A program made the position numbers and the translations under genes. Positions 55,413-63,451 of a stretch of DNA of 64,000 nt are shown here, piece after piece; within the stretch, counting starts at the first letter, position 1; every line of letters begins with the position of its first letter. The notes below the pieces were generated by a model. It saw only the letters and a list, made by a program, of their open reading frames with translations, did not search any database and was not told the origin of the DNA. Source of the DNA: Paraburkholderia fungorum (GTDB lineage Bacteria; Pseudomonadota; Gammaproteobacteria; Burkholderiales; Burkholderiaceae); contig NZ_FNKP01000003.1 in assembly GCF_900099835.1 (NCBI RefSeq), positions 186,001-250,000 on the forward strand, read 5' to 3'.

Positions 55413-55440
55413 ATCCCGGTCCGTCAATGGACCGGGATTT
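55413..55440. terminator. Terminator between porin and monooxygenase
   Basis: ATCCCGGTCC and GGACCGGGAT (10 bp) with a 6-base loop, followed by TTT, lie between convergent genes and probably end the porin transcript. Confidence 0.8.
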
Positions 55441-55477
55441 CGCTCTACCTTTTTTCCGACGGCCGCGTCATGGTGTT

Positions 55478-56800
55478 TTACCGGCGAAAGAATCGGTTCT
55501 CCGGCCGCGGTAAGCCAAGGTTCTCGCGCAGCGTCGCCCCTTCATATTCGCGGCGGAACAGGCCGCGTCTCTGCAACTCCGGCACGACCTTATCGACAAA
55601 GTCGTCGAGTCCGGCCGGAAGGTGGGAGAACATGACGTTAAAGCCATCCGAGCCTTCTCCCACGAGCCACTGTTCCATCTGGTCCGCGATCGATGCCGGC
55701 GTGCCGACCATTTCCAGCCCCGAGTAACCGCCAATGCGCTGCGCAAGCTGGCGAATCGTCAGACCGTCTTGCTGCGCCCATTCGAGCACCCGTTGACGCG
55801 CCGTGCGACTCGCGTTGGTTTCGGGAATCTCGGGCAACGGTCCATCCGGATCGAAACGGGAGACGTCGTGACCCAATGCAATCGATAACGACGCAATGCC
55901 GCTTTCATAGTGAACATATGTGTCGAGCCGCGCTCGCGTTTCCTGAGCCTGTTCCAGCGTGTCGCCCACTACGACGAATGCAGCCGGCAGGATCTTCATG
56001 TGATCGCGCTGTCGGCCGAGTTTTTCCATTCGCCCTTTAACATCGGCGTAAAAGCGTTGGCCGTCGGCAAGATTACTTTGGGCGGTGAACACCACTTCCG
56101 CAGTTTCGGCCGCAATCTGCCGCCCTGCTTCCGATGAACCTGCCTGCACGATCACCGGCCAGCCCTGCACGGGCCGCGCGATATTCAACGGTCCACGCAC
56201 CGAGAAGTTCTCGCTTTTATAGTTCAGCACATGCAGTTTCGCGGGATCAAAGTAGTCGCCACTCGCGGTGTCGCGGATAAAAGCGTCGTCGGCCCAGCTA
56301 TCCCACAGTCCGGTGACTACGTCGAAGAACTCGCGCGCGCGTCGATAACGTTCGTCGTGTTCCACATGCTCGTCGAGGCCGAAATTGAGCGCGGCGTCCG
56401 GGTTCGACGTGGTAACCAGATTCCACCCTGCCCGGCCGCCGCTAATGTGATCGAGCGACGCGAAGCGGCGTGCCACGTGATACGGCGCGTCGAACGTGGT
56501 CGATGCGGTCGCGACCAGCCCGAGCCGTTCGGTGACTGCGGCCAGTGCCGGCAGCAAGGTCAGCGGCTCGAACGACGTGACCGTGTGGCTGTGCCTGAGC
56601 GCGTCGAGCGGCATGTTGAGTACCGCGAGATGGTCCGCCATGAAGAACGCGTCGAAGCGGCCACGTTCGAGCGTCTGCGCGAAACGCTTCAGGTGCGTGA
56701 AGTTGAAGTTGGCGTCGGGATAGGCGCCGGGGTAGCGCCATGCGCCGGTGTGAATCGTGGTGGGGCGCATGAAAGCGCCGAGGCGAAGCTGACGGGACAT
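55478..56800 (-). CDS. FMNH2-dependent monooxygenase (NtaA/SnaA/DszA family)
   Basis: A 440-residue luciferase-like oxygenase of the nitrilotriacetate/dibenzothiophene-sulfone monooxygenase subgroup, the same family as the gene at 18948. Seen are FFMADHLAVLN, LGLVATASTTFDAPYHVARRFASLDHISGGRAGWNLVTT, HDERYRRAREFFDVV and PVIVQAGSSEAGRQIAAETAEVVF. ATG at 56800 follows GGAGATCAACCG. It is divergent from the SsuD-like gene across a 357-base promoter region. No partner reductase lies near it. Confidence 0.9.
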   Translation of the reverse strand: MSRQLRLGAFMRPTTIHTGAWRYPGAYPDANFNFTHLKRFAQTLERGRFDAFFMADHLAVLNMPLDALRHSHTVTSFEPLTLLPALAAVTERLGLVATASTTFDAPYHVARRFASLDHISGGRAGWNLVTTSNPDAALNFGLDEHVEHDERYRRAREFFDVVTGLWDSWADDAFIRDTASGDYFDPAKLHVLNYKSENFSVRGPLNIARPVQGWPVIVQAGSSEAGRQIAAETAEVVFTAQSNLADGQRFYADVKGRMEKLGRQRDHMKILPAAFVVVGDTLEQAQETRARLDTYVHYESGIASLSIALGHDVSRFDPDGPLPEIPETNASRTARQRVLEWAQQDGLTIRQLAQRIGGYSGLEMVGTPASIADQMEQWLVGEGSDGFNVMFSHLPAGLDDFVDKVVPELQRRGLFRREYEGATLRENLGLPRPENRFFRR

Positions 56801-57157
56801 CGGTTGATCTCCATCGCGGATACGGTCGTGCAAGTATATTTGCGCTTCGCTTCGTCTGCTTGCGGTCGCTGACTCTTCGACAATGCATAAACAGCGAACG
56901 CGACGACAGCACCCAACGACGTCATATGTGTGGGTTGCGTGACGCGCAGGCACCAAGCTCAGGCGCGTGGACGTGTAACGCGGCTACTAGCTTGCACCTC
57001 CATTAACATGCACATTCGATATCTTTAGCTGAATATACTATTTAGCCCTTGCATAACGCGATGTTAGCCTGAATGCGACAGGTTGATGGGCCACTCTCCG
57101 GCTTATCTGCTAAAGCATTCTTCTATCCACCCCAACGGATTTCCGCAAGGAGCTAAC

Positions 57158-58234
57158 GTGAGCGTCGAATTCATCGGCATGATTCAGCAACGTGTGACGT
57201 CGGAAACGCATCTTCCGCAAGGTCCCGCTATCGACACCGATTACGTGCGCGCCTTCGCCCAGGCACACGAGAATGCGGGCTTCGATCGCATTCTCGTGCC
57301 GCACAGTTCGACCAGCCCCGACGCGACGATCACGATTGCCTATGCCGCGAGCGTTACGTCACGGGTTCATTTCATGCTGGCGCATCGACCGGGCTTTGTC
57401 GCGCCGACGCTCGCAGCCAGGCAGCTTGCCACGCTCGATCACTTCTCCGGCGGGCGGCTCGCGGTGCACTTTATTTCCGGAGGCAGCGACGAGGATCAAC
57501 GGCGCGACGGCGACTTCCTGAGTCACGACGAACGCTATGCACGCACTGACGAGTACCTTGAAGTGCTGCGTCGCGTGTGGACAGAGGAAGAACCGTTCGA
57601 TCACGAGGGTCGCTTCTATCGCTTCGAGCGCGCGTTCTCCGAAGTCAAGCCGAAACAGACGCCCTATCTGCCGATATATTTCGGCGGTGCATCGGAACCT
57701 GCGCTCGCAGTCGCAGGCAAGCATGCCGACGTGTACGCGCTATGGGGCGAATCGAAACAGCAGGTGCTCGAGCAGGTCACCCGCGTACGCGCCGAAGCCG
57801 CCAAGCACGGCCGCACCGTGCGCTTCTCGGTGTCGTTCCGGCCGATCCTCGCGTCGACGGAAAAAGCCGCTTGGGAACGCGCCGAACACATTCTCGACGA
57901 GACGCGCCGTTTGCGCGCCAAGAAAGGTTTGCCGACAGGCGCTCCGCAGCAAAGCGAAGGCGCGCGGCGTCTGCTCGCCGCGTCGGGCGATGGCGTGCGC
58001 GCGGATGACCGTCTGTGGACGGCAGTGGCCAAGGAAATCGGCGGCCGCTCGAATTCGACCGCGCTGGTCGGCACGCCCGAACAGGTCGCGCAGACACTCG
58101 GCGAATACTACGAACTGGGCGTCACCACTTTCCTGATTCGAGGCTTCGATCCGCTCGACGACGCAATCGACTATGGCCGCGAACTGATCCCCGCCACCCG
58201 CGAGTTGACCTCTCGCGTGCGTCGCGCTGCATGA
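57158..58234 (+). CDS. FMNH2-dependent alkanesulfonate monooxygenase-like protein (SsuD family)
   Basis: A 358-residue luciferase-like oxygenase close to SsuD, which cleaves alkanesulfonates to aldehyde and sulfite. Seen are FIGMIQQRVTSE, HENAGFDRILVPHSSTSPDATI, VHFMLAHRPGFVAPTLAARQLATLDHFSGGRLAVHFISGGSDEDQRRDGDF and DERYARTDEYLEVL. GTG start at 57158 with AAGGAG five bases upstream. It begins an operon with the class II aldolase, thiol dioxygenase and rhodanese. Confidence 0.9.
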   Translation: MSVEFIGMIQQRVTSETHLPQGPAIDTDYVRAFAQAHENAGFDRILVPHSSTSPDATITIAYAASVTSRVHFMLAHRPGFVAPTLAARQLATLDHFSGGRLAVHFISGGSDEDQRRDGDFLSHDERYARTDEYLEVLRRVWTEEEPFDHEGRFYRFERAFSEVKPKQTPYLPIYFGGASEPALAVAGKHADVYALWGESKQQVLEQVTRVRAEAAKHGRTVRFSVSFRPILASTEKAAWERAEHILDETRRLRAKKGLPTGAPQQSEGARRLLAASGDGVRADDRLWTAVAKEIGGRSNSTALVGTPEQVAQTLGEYYELGVTTFLIRGFDPLDDAIDYGRELIPATRELTSRVRRAA

Positions 58235-58253
58235 CCGGACCCGAGAGAACCCC

Positions 58254-59069
58254 ATGAGCACCCCGACCGCCGACCACACTTCCCTCACGTTTCGCGAAAC
58301 GCCCGTACGCAAGTTCTGGTTCGATGACGACAACGTGCCGCAACGTTCGCTCGAACAGGAACGTCTTCACCGTCGGCAGCGACTTGCAGGCGCATTTCGC
58401 CTGTTTGCGCACAACGGTTTTGCACAAGGTCTCGCTGGACACATTACCGCGCGCGATCCCGAATGGACCGATCATTTCTGGGTCAATCCGCTGGGGCGGC
58501 ATTTTGGCCGCATACGGGTTTCGGATCTTCTGCTCGTCAATCAGCACGGTGAAATCGTGATCGGCGATGGTCCGCTGAATCAGGCGGCGTTTGCGATTCA
58601 TGCGGCGATTCACGAAGCGCATCCCGGGATCGTGGCGGCCGCGCATACGCATTCGCTTTACGGCAAGGCGTGGTCCACGCTCGGCCGCAAGCTTGATCCG
58701 CTGACTCAGGATTCGTGCGTGTTCTACGAAGACCATGAACTGTTCGACGATTTTCGCGGCGTGGTGCTCGACACCAGCGAGGGTGCGCGGATTGCCGACA
58801 CGCTCGGCTCACGCAAGGCGGTGATCCTGAAGAACCACGGCATCCTGACGGCGGGTCCGTCGGTGGAAGCGGCGGCGTGGTGGTACATCGCGTTAGAGAA
58901 CGCCTGCCACACGCAACTGCTTGCCGAAGCCGCAGGCACGCCACAGCCAATACCGCACGAGATGGCCGATCTGACCCATCAGCAGATAGGCCGCGCCAAC
59001 GGCGCACGGCATTCATTCGACAGCCTGTATGAAGGCTTGCTGGAAACCGAAAGGGATTTTCTCGACTGA
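58254..59069 (+). CDS. Class II aldolase/adducin family protein
   Basis: A 271-residue zinc-dependent aldolase/epimerase-fold protein. Metal-ligand motif AAHTHSLYGKAWSTLGR and the later LKNHGILTAGPSVEAAAWW are present, along with GLAGHITARDP near residue 65. The substrate may be a phosphorylated sugar, a hydroxy acid or an oxidised carbon fragment. The stop overlaps the dioxygenase start (TGATG), so translation is coupled. Confidence 0.87.
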   Translation: MSTPTADHTSLTFRETPVRKFWFDDDNVPQRSLEQERLHRRQRLAGAFRLFAHNGFAQGLAGHITARDPEWTDHFWVNPLGRHFGRIRVSDLLLVNQHGEIVIGDGPLNQAAFAIHAAIHEAHPGIVAAAHTHSLYGKAWSTLGRKLDPLTQDSCVFYEDHELFDDFRGVVLDTSEGARIADTLGSRKAVILKNHGILTAGPSVEAAAWWYIALENACHTQLLAEAAGTPQPIPHEMADLTHQQIGRANGARHSFDSLYEGLLETERDFLD

Positions 59070-59665
59070 TGTCCATTCATAAACTGCGAAGCTTTATCGG
59101 CGACATCGCGGAGTTGGTCGATTCGAATGTCGGGGAAAGCGCGCTGCTCGAACACGGCAAGGCCTCGTTGCACGGGTTGATCCGCACCGACGACTGGCTT
59201 CCCCATGCATACGCGCAACCGTCGCCCGAGCGCTATCAGCAATACCTGCTTTACGCCGATGCGCGTCAGCGTTTCAGCGTGGTGAGTTTCGTGTGGGGAC
59301 CGGGCCAGCAGACGCCGATTCACGACCATACGGTGTGGGGTCTCATCGGCGTGCTGCGCGGCGCCGAACTGGCCGCGCCGTATACGCGTCATGCCGACGG
59401 CTCGCTACAGCAGAGCGGCGCCGAACTGCGTCTCGACGCGGGCGATGTCGAAGCGGTGTCGCCCGTTATCGGCGATATCCATCGCGTACGCAATGCCTAC
59501 GACGATCGCACATCGATCAGCATCCACGTATATGGCGCGAACATCGGCGCGGTGCGCCGCGCGACCTATTCACCGGAGGGCGTGCCCAAGCCCTTTATTT
59601 CCGGCTACTCGAATCCGACACTCCCCAACCTGTGGGACCTCAGCAAGGAACAACCCCGTTCATGA
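59069..59665 (+). CDS. Thiol dioxygenase of the cysteine/3-mercaptopropionate dioxygenase family (Arg-type)
   Basis: A 198-residue cupin iron enzyme oxidising a thiol to a sulfinate. Iron ligands His85 and His87 (PIHDHTVWG) and His138 (DIHRV) are present. The Ser151-His153-Tyr155 set (SIHVY) and Arg164 (AVRRATY) match the spacing of Pseudomonas 3-mercaptopropionate dioxygenase, including Arg168 there, so it is an Arg-type enzyme. It overlaps both neighbours by 1 and 4 bases. A sulfinate product could pass to the desulfinase. Confidence 0.92.
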   Translation: MSIHKLRSFIGDIAELVDSNVGESALLEHGKASLHGLIRTDDWLPHAYAQPSPERYQQYLLYADARQRFSVVSFVWGPGQQTPIHDHTVWGLIGVLRGAELAAPYTRHADGSLQQSGAELRLDAGDVEAVSPVIGDIHRVRNAYDDRTSISIHVYGANIGAVRRATYSPEGVPKPFISGYSNPTLPNLWDLSKEQPRS

Positions 59666-61272
59666 CGTCATACCCGACCCGCACTTACGAAGACGTGCGA
59701 CAAACACTGCTGGCGCGCCGTGAAATCGCGCTGCTCGATACGCGCGAAGAAGATCCACACGCGCAGTGTCATCCGCTGTTCGCCGCCAATTTTCCGCTTT
59801 CGAAAATCGAACTGGATGCGTACACGCGACTGCCCCGGCGCGACGTGCCGATCGTTCTGTTCGATGCCGGCGAAGGCTTCGCGCAGCGAGCCGCCGACGT
59901 GCTGACGTCGCTCGGCTACACGCAGGTCGCGTTACTCGCAGGCGGACTCGACGGCTGGATTCGCGCGGGCGGCGAAGTGTTCCGCGATGTGAACGTGCCG
60001 AGCAAGGCATTCGGTGAATTCGTCGAAGCGCAACGGCATACGCCGTCGTTGTCGGCAGAGGCGGTCAACACTCTGCTTGCGAACGACGACGACGTGGTGG
60101 TGCTGGATGCGCGTCGCTTCGACGAATATCAGACGATGAACATTCCCGGCAGCGTCAGCGTGCCCGGTGCGGAACTGGTGCTGCGTGCGCGCGCGCTCGC
60201 GCCAGATCCGGCAACGCGTGTGATCGTCAATTGCGCGGGGCGCACGCGCAGCATCATCGGCGCGCAGTCGCTGGTTAATGCGGGCTTGCCGAATCCGGTC
60301 GCCGCGCTGCGCAACGGCACGATCGGCTGGACGCTCGCGGGGCAAACGCTCGAGCACGGTAGCCAGCGTCGTTTCGATCCGCAGGCCGGTCTCGCCGACA
60401 CTCATCTCGACGCGTCGCGCACCGCTTCGCGGGCGCTGGCCGACCGCGCCGGGGTTCATCGCACGACGCTTGCCGAAGCGGCCCGATGGGCAGCGGATTC
60501 CGCACGCACCACGTATCGCTTCGACGTACGCACGCCTGCCGAATACGAGCGCGCTCATGCGCCGGGTTTTCAGGGCGCTCAAGGTGGCCAGCTTGTCCAG
60601 GAGACGGAGATGTTCGCGCCGGTGCGCGGCGCACGCGTCGTGCTGTTCGACGACGACGGCGTGCGCGCGAATATGACCGCATCCTGGATCGCGCAGATGA
60701 ACGTCGACGTGTATGTCGTCGACGAAGCGTCGGCTGACGACCTCACCGATAGCGGCGCATGGCGTGGCTTAAAGCCCGAACCCACAGCGGCGACACCGGC
60801 TCTACGTGCCGACGAACTCGCTGTATTGCTCGCGGACGCATCGAGCGGGACGCTGGTGATCGACGTCACGTCGAGTGCGAATCATGTGAAGGCGCACGTT
60901 CCCGGCGCGTATTGGCTCGTGCGCTCACGCCTGTCGAATGGTGCCGACGACCTGCGCGCGTTGCCCGATGCAAAGCGCTATGTGGTCACGTGCGGCACCA
61001 ACGCGCTAGCACCGTACGTCGCGCCGGAAATCGCCGCGTTGACGGGCAAGCCGGTGCATGTGCTCGACGGCGGCACGACCGCGTGGATTGCAGCGGGCCT
61101 GCCCACCGAAACGGGCGATCACCGCCTGGCATCGCCGCGCATCGATCGATACCGTCGTCCGTATGAAGGCACCGACAATGCACGCGAAGCGATGAACGCG
61201 TATCTGGAGTGGGAGTACGGTCTCGTCGCGCAACTCGATCGTGACGGCACGCACGGGTTCTTTGTGATCTAA
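59662..61272 (+). CDS. Four-domain rhodanese-like sulfurtransferase
   Basis: A 536-residue protein with four rhodanese repeats. The active-loop Cys is present in repeat 2 (Cys191, VIVNCAGRTRS) and repeat 4 (Cys444, VVTCGTNAL). Repeats 1 and 3 carry FDAGEG (Asp68) and FDDDGV (Asp330/331) instead, and are probably structural. ATG overlaps the dioxygenase stop by four bases. The likely role is moving sulfane sulfur released from the substrate, or protecting against sulfide. Confidence 0.9.
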   Translation: MTSYPTRTYEDVRQTLLARREIALLDTREEDPHAQCHPLFAANFPLSKIELDAYTRLPRRDVPIVLFDAGEGFAQRAADVLTSLGYTQVALLAGGLDGWIRAGGEVFRDVNVPSKAFGEFVEAQRHTPSLSAEAVNTLLANDDDVVVLDARRFDEYQTMNIPGSVSVPGAELVLRARALAPDPATRVIVNCAGRTRSIIGAQSLVNAGLPNPVAALRNGTIGWTLAGQTLEHGSQRRFDPQAGLADTHLDASRTASRALADRAGVHRTTLAEAARWAADSARTTYRFDVRTPAEYERAHAPGFQGAQGGQLVQETEMFAPVRGARVVLFDDDGVRANMTASWIAQMNVDVYVVDEASADDLTDSGAWRGLKPEPTAATPALRADELAVLLADASSGTLVIDVTSSANHVKAHVPGAYWLVRSRLSNGADDLRALPDAKRYVVTCGTNALAPYVAPEIAALTGKPVHVLDGGTTAWIAAGLPTETGDHRLASPRIDRYRRPYEGTDNAREAMNAYLEWEYGLVAQLDRDGTHGFFVI

Positions 61273-61287
61273 CGACGCAGCGGGCAA

Positions 61288-61315
61288 CGCGAGCGGTCCA
61301 CCGAAGCCGCTCGCG
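61288..61315. terminator. Terminator hairpin between convergent genes
   Basis: Arms CGCGAGCGG and CCGCTCGCG, 9 bp, with a 10-base loop between the convergent rhodanese and LysR genes. No strong U-tract is seen. Confidence 0.55.
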
Positions 61316-61325
61316 CTTCAAGCAC

Positions 61326-62237
61326 TCAGGCTGCTCGCGACAGATGCGCCGCCTTGAAGCGCTGCTCGACGCTTTCCGCAAGCACCTGCAGCGCCGACTC
61401 GAACTTGCCGAGTGCGCGTGATCGCACGATCCACACCGCGATTTCGGGCTTGAAATCGCTGACCTGAATCACATCGAGTTGCGCGGCGTGAGTGCTGATG
61501 CGCAGCAGCGGCTGCGGCACCAACCCGAGGCCGACACCATCGGCCACCAGACCGAGTTGCAACTCCGTGCCCAGTGTTTCCAGATTGAGTTTCAGCGTAT
61601 GCCCCTGCGCTGCGAGCGTCTGCTGCAAACCCGCGCGAAAACCGCAGCCGTCCGGGTTCAACACCCATCCGTACGACTGGCACTCGGCCAGCGTATGTGC
61701 ACGCTTTTTCAGTGTGCCCTTGCGCGCGACCACGGCCATTTTCAACTCGCCCAGCATCTTGCCCGACAGCGCTTCCGGCAATACGCGATTGGCGGGCAGT
61801 AGAACAATCGCGGCATCCAGTTCGCCGTCTTCCACTCTTTGCAGCAGTGGATTGCCCCACCCCGTCGAGACCCGCGCCTGCAACTCAGGATGCGCGCCAC
61901 GCAGCGCGTGCAGTGCCTTGAGCATCGCGACATCGGCGACGGTTTGCGCGACGCCGAGCCGCAACACGCCTGCGAGCGGCGAATCGTCGGTAACGAGGTG
62001 TCTGAGCGCGTCCACTTCACGCACGATCGCGCGACACTGATCGTAGACCGCGCGACCCATTGCAGTGGTTTTCAGCGGCTTGGTATTGCGGTCGAGCAGT
62101 TCGACGCCGAGCGCTTCTTCGAAGTTTTGGATGCGGCGCGTGACGGCCGGCTGGGTCAGCGCAAGAGAGTCGGCTGCCTGACTGAGCGACTGACTGCGCA
62201 CGACGGCGACGAAGGCCTCGATGTCATCGAGTTTCAT
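61326..62237 (-). CDS. LysR-family transcriptional regulator
   Basis: A 303-residue LysR protein. Winged-helix DIEAFVAVVRSQSLSQAADSLALTQPAVTRRIQNFEEALG, then a substrate-binding domain. Divergent from the SsuA-like gene at 62452, so it is the candidate regulator of that gene and of the upstream convergent operon. The ATG at 62237 is used; the open frame continues upstream to 62291 without signals. Confidence 0.92.
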   Translation of the reverse strand: MKLDDIEAFVAVVRSQSLSQAADSLALTQPAVTRRIQNFEEALGVELLDRNTKPLKTTAMGRAVYDQCRAIVREVDALRHLVTDDSPLAGVLRLGVAQTVADVAMLKALHALRGAHPELQARVSTGWGNPLLQRVEDGELDAAIVLLPANRVLPEALSGKMLGELKMAVVARKGTLKKRAHTLAECQSYGWVLNPDGCGFRAGLQQTLAAQGHTLKLNLETLGTELQLGLVADGVGLGLVPQPLLRISTHAAQLDVIQVSDFKPEIAVWIVRSRALGKFESALQVLAESVEQRFKAAHLSRAA

Positions 62238-62451
62238 TGATTGGCTTTTGCGTGGAGTTGAGCGTGGAGTGTGAAATGACCGCGACGACACGGCACTGAC
62301 GCGAGCTTAGCGTGTTGTCGTGCTTCTGTTCAAGCGCGCCGTGCTTTTCTAACTTGCATCTTAAGAAAGCAGAACAATGCGTTTGCCTTATAAAAGACGC
62401 GTACGTATTGTGTGCTTTTGCATTGCTGCGCTTTCTACATACCGACATCTC

Positions 62452-63411
62452 ATGACCTATCCTGCCCTTCGTTTCACGCACCGGCTTCTCTCCGGCCTGA
62501 TGTTCGCCGCGCTGACCGTTGGCGCGGCTCAGGCCGCGCTCGCCGGCACGACATTGAAGGTAGGCGATCAGCAATTGCAGACGCGCGGCGTTCTGGAAGC
62601 CTCCGGGCAATTGAAGAATGTGCCTTACCAGATCGAGTGGTTCAACTTCCCCGCTGCGCAGCCGCTTGGCGAAGCACTCAACGCAGGCGCAATCGACGTC
62701 GGCGGCCTTGGCGACGCGCCTTTGATCTTCGCCTATGCGGCGGGCGCGAGAGTGCGCGCGGTGGCCGCGACGCGCTCTGCTCCGGTCGATCTCGCGATCA
62801 TCGTGCCCGACGGCTCGCCGATCCGGTCCGCCGCCGATCTGAAGGGCAAGCGCATCGCCACGACGCGCGGCTCGATTGGTCACTATCTGGCGATTGCAAC
62901 GCTGGAGCGCGCAGGCATCAAACAGTCGGACGTGTCGCTGCGCTTCATGCAGCCCGCCGACGCCAAAGCCGCGCTCGCGTCGGGCAATGTCGATGCATGG
63001 TCCACGTGGGACCCGTATGTCGCGCTGGCCGAGCAGCGCGATCACGACCGCAGCATTGCGAACGGCGTCAACCTGTCGTCGGGCCTTAGCTTCCAGGCGG
63101 CCACCGAAGCGTCGATCAAGGCAAAGCAAAGCGAGATCGCCGACTTCCTGAAGCGCGTCGCGGCAGGACAGCGTTGGGCGTTATCGCATCCCGACGAAGT
63201 GGCGGCGATGCAGTCGAAGGTCACCGGCTTGCCGCCTGACGTGTTGAAGACCATGTATCAGCGCGCGCAACTACATCCTGTCGCCATCGACGACGGTTTG
63301 ATTGCCGAGCAGCAGAAGACCGCCAATCTGTACGAACGCGCGGATGTCATCAAAACGCATCTGGACGTGACGCCGAGTTTCGATCGGCAATTCCCGCTTG
63401 CCGGGCAATAA
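62452..63411 (+). CDS. Aliphatic sulfonate-type ABC substrate-binding protein (SsuA-like)
   Basis: A 319-residue periplasmic binding protein with a Sec-type signal (LLSGLMFAALTVGAAQAALA, cleavage about residue 31). The body has VGDQQLQTRGVLEASGQLKNVPYQIEWFNFPAAQPLGEALNAGAIDVGGLGDAPLIFAY and DAWSTWDPYVALAEQ, the sulfonate/nitrate-binding class. It is the second SsuA-like protein with an export signal in the locus. An oxygenase gene follows. Confidence 0.9.
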   Translation: MTYPALRFTHRLLSGLMFAALTVGAAQAALAGTTLKVGDQQLQTRGVLEASGQLKNVPYQIEWFNFPAAQPLGEALNAGAIDVGGLGDAPLIFAYAAGARVRAVAATRSAPVDLAIIVPDGSPIRSAADLKGKRIATTRGSIGHYLAIATLERAGIKQSDVSLRFMQPADAKAALASGNVDAWSTWDPYVALAEQRDHDRSIANGVNLSSGLSFQAATEASIKAKQSEIADFLKRVAAGQRWALSHPDEVAAMQSKVTGLPPDVLKTMYQRAQLHPVAIDDGLIAEQQKTANLYERADVIKTHLDVTPSFDRQFPLAGQ

Positions 63412-63451
63412 GGTCGGCACACGTCTGCTCCAGTCTCTCCGAGTCACGCTT

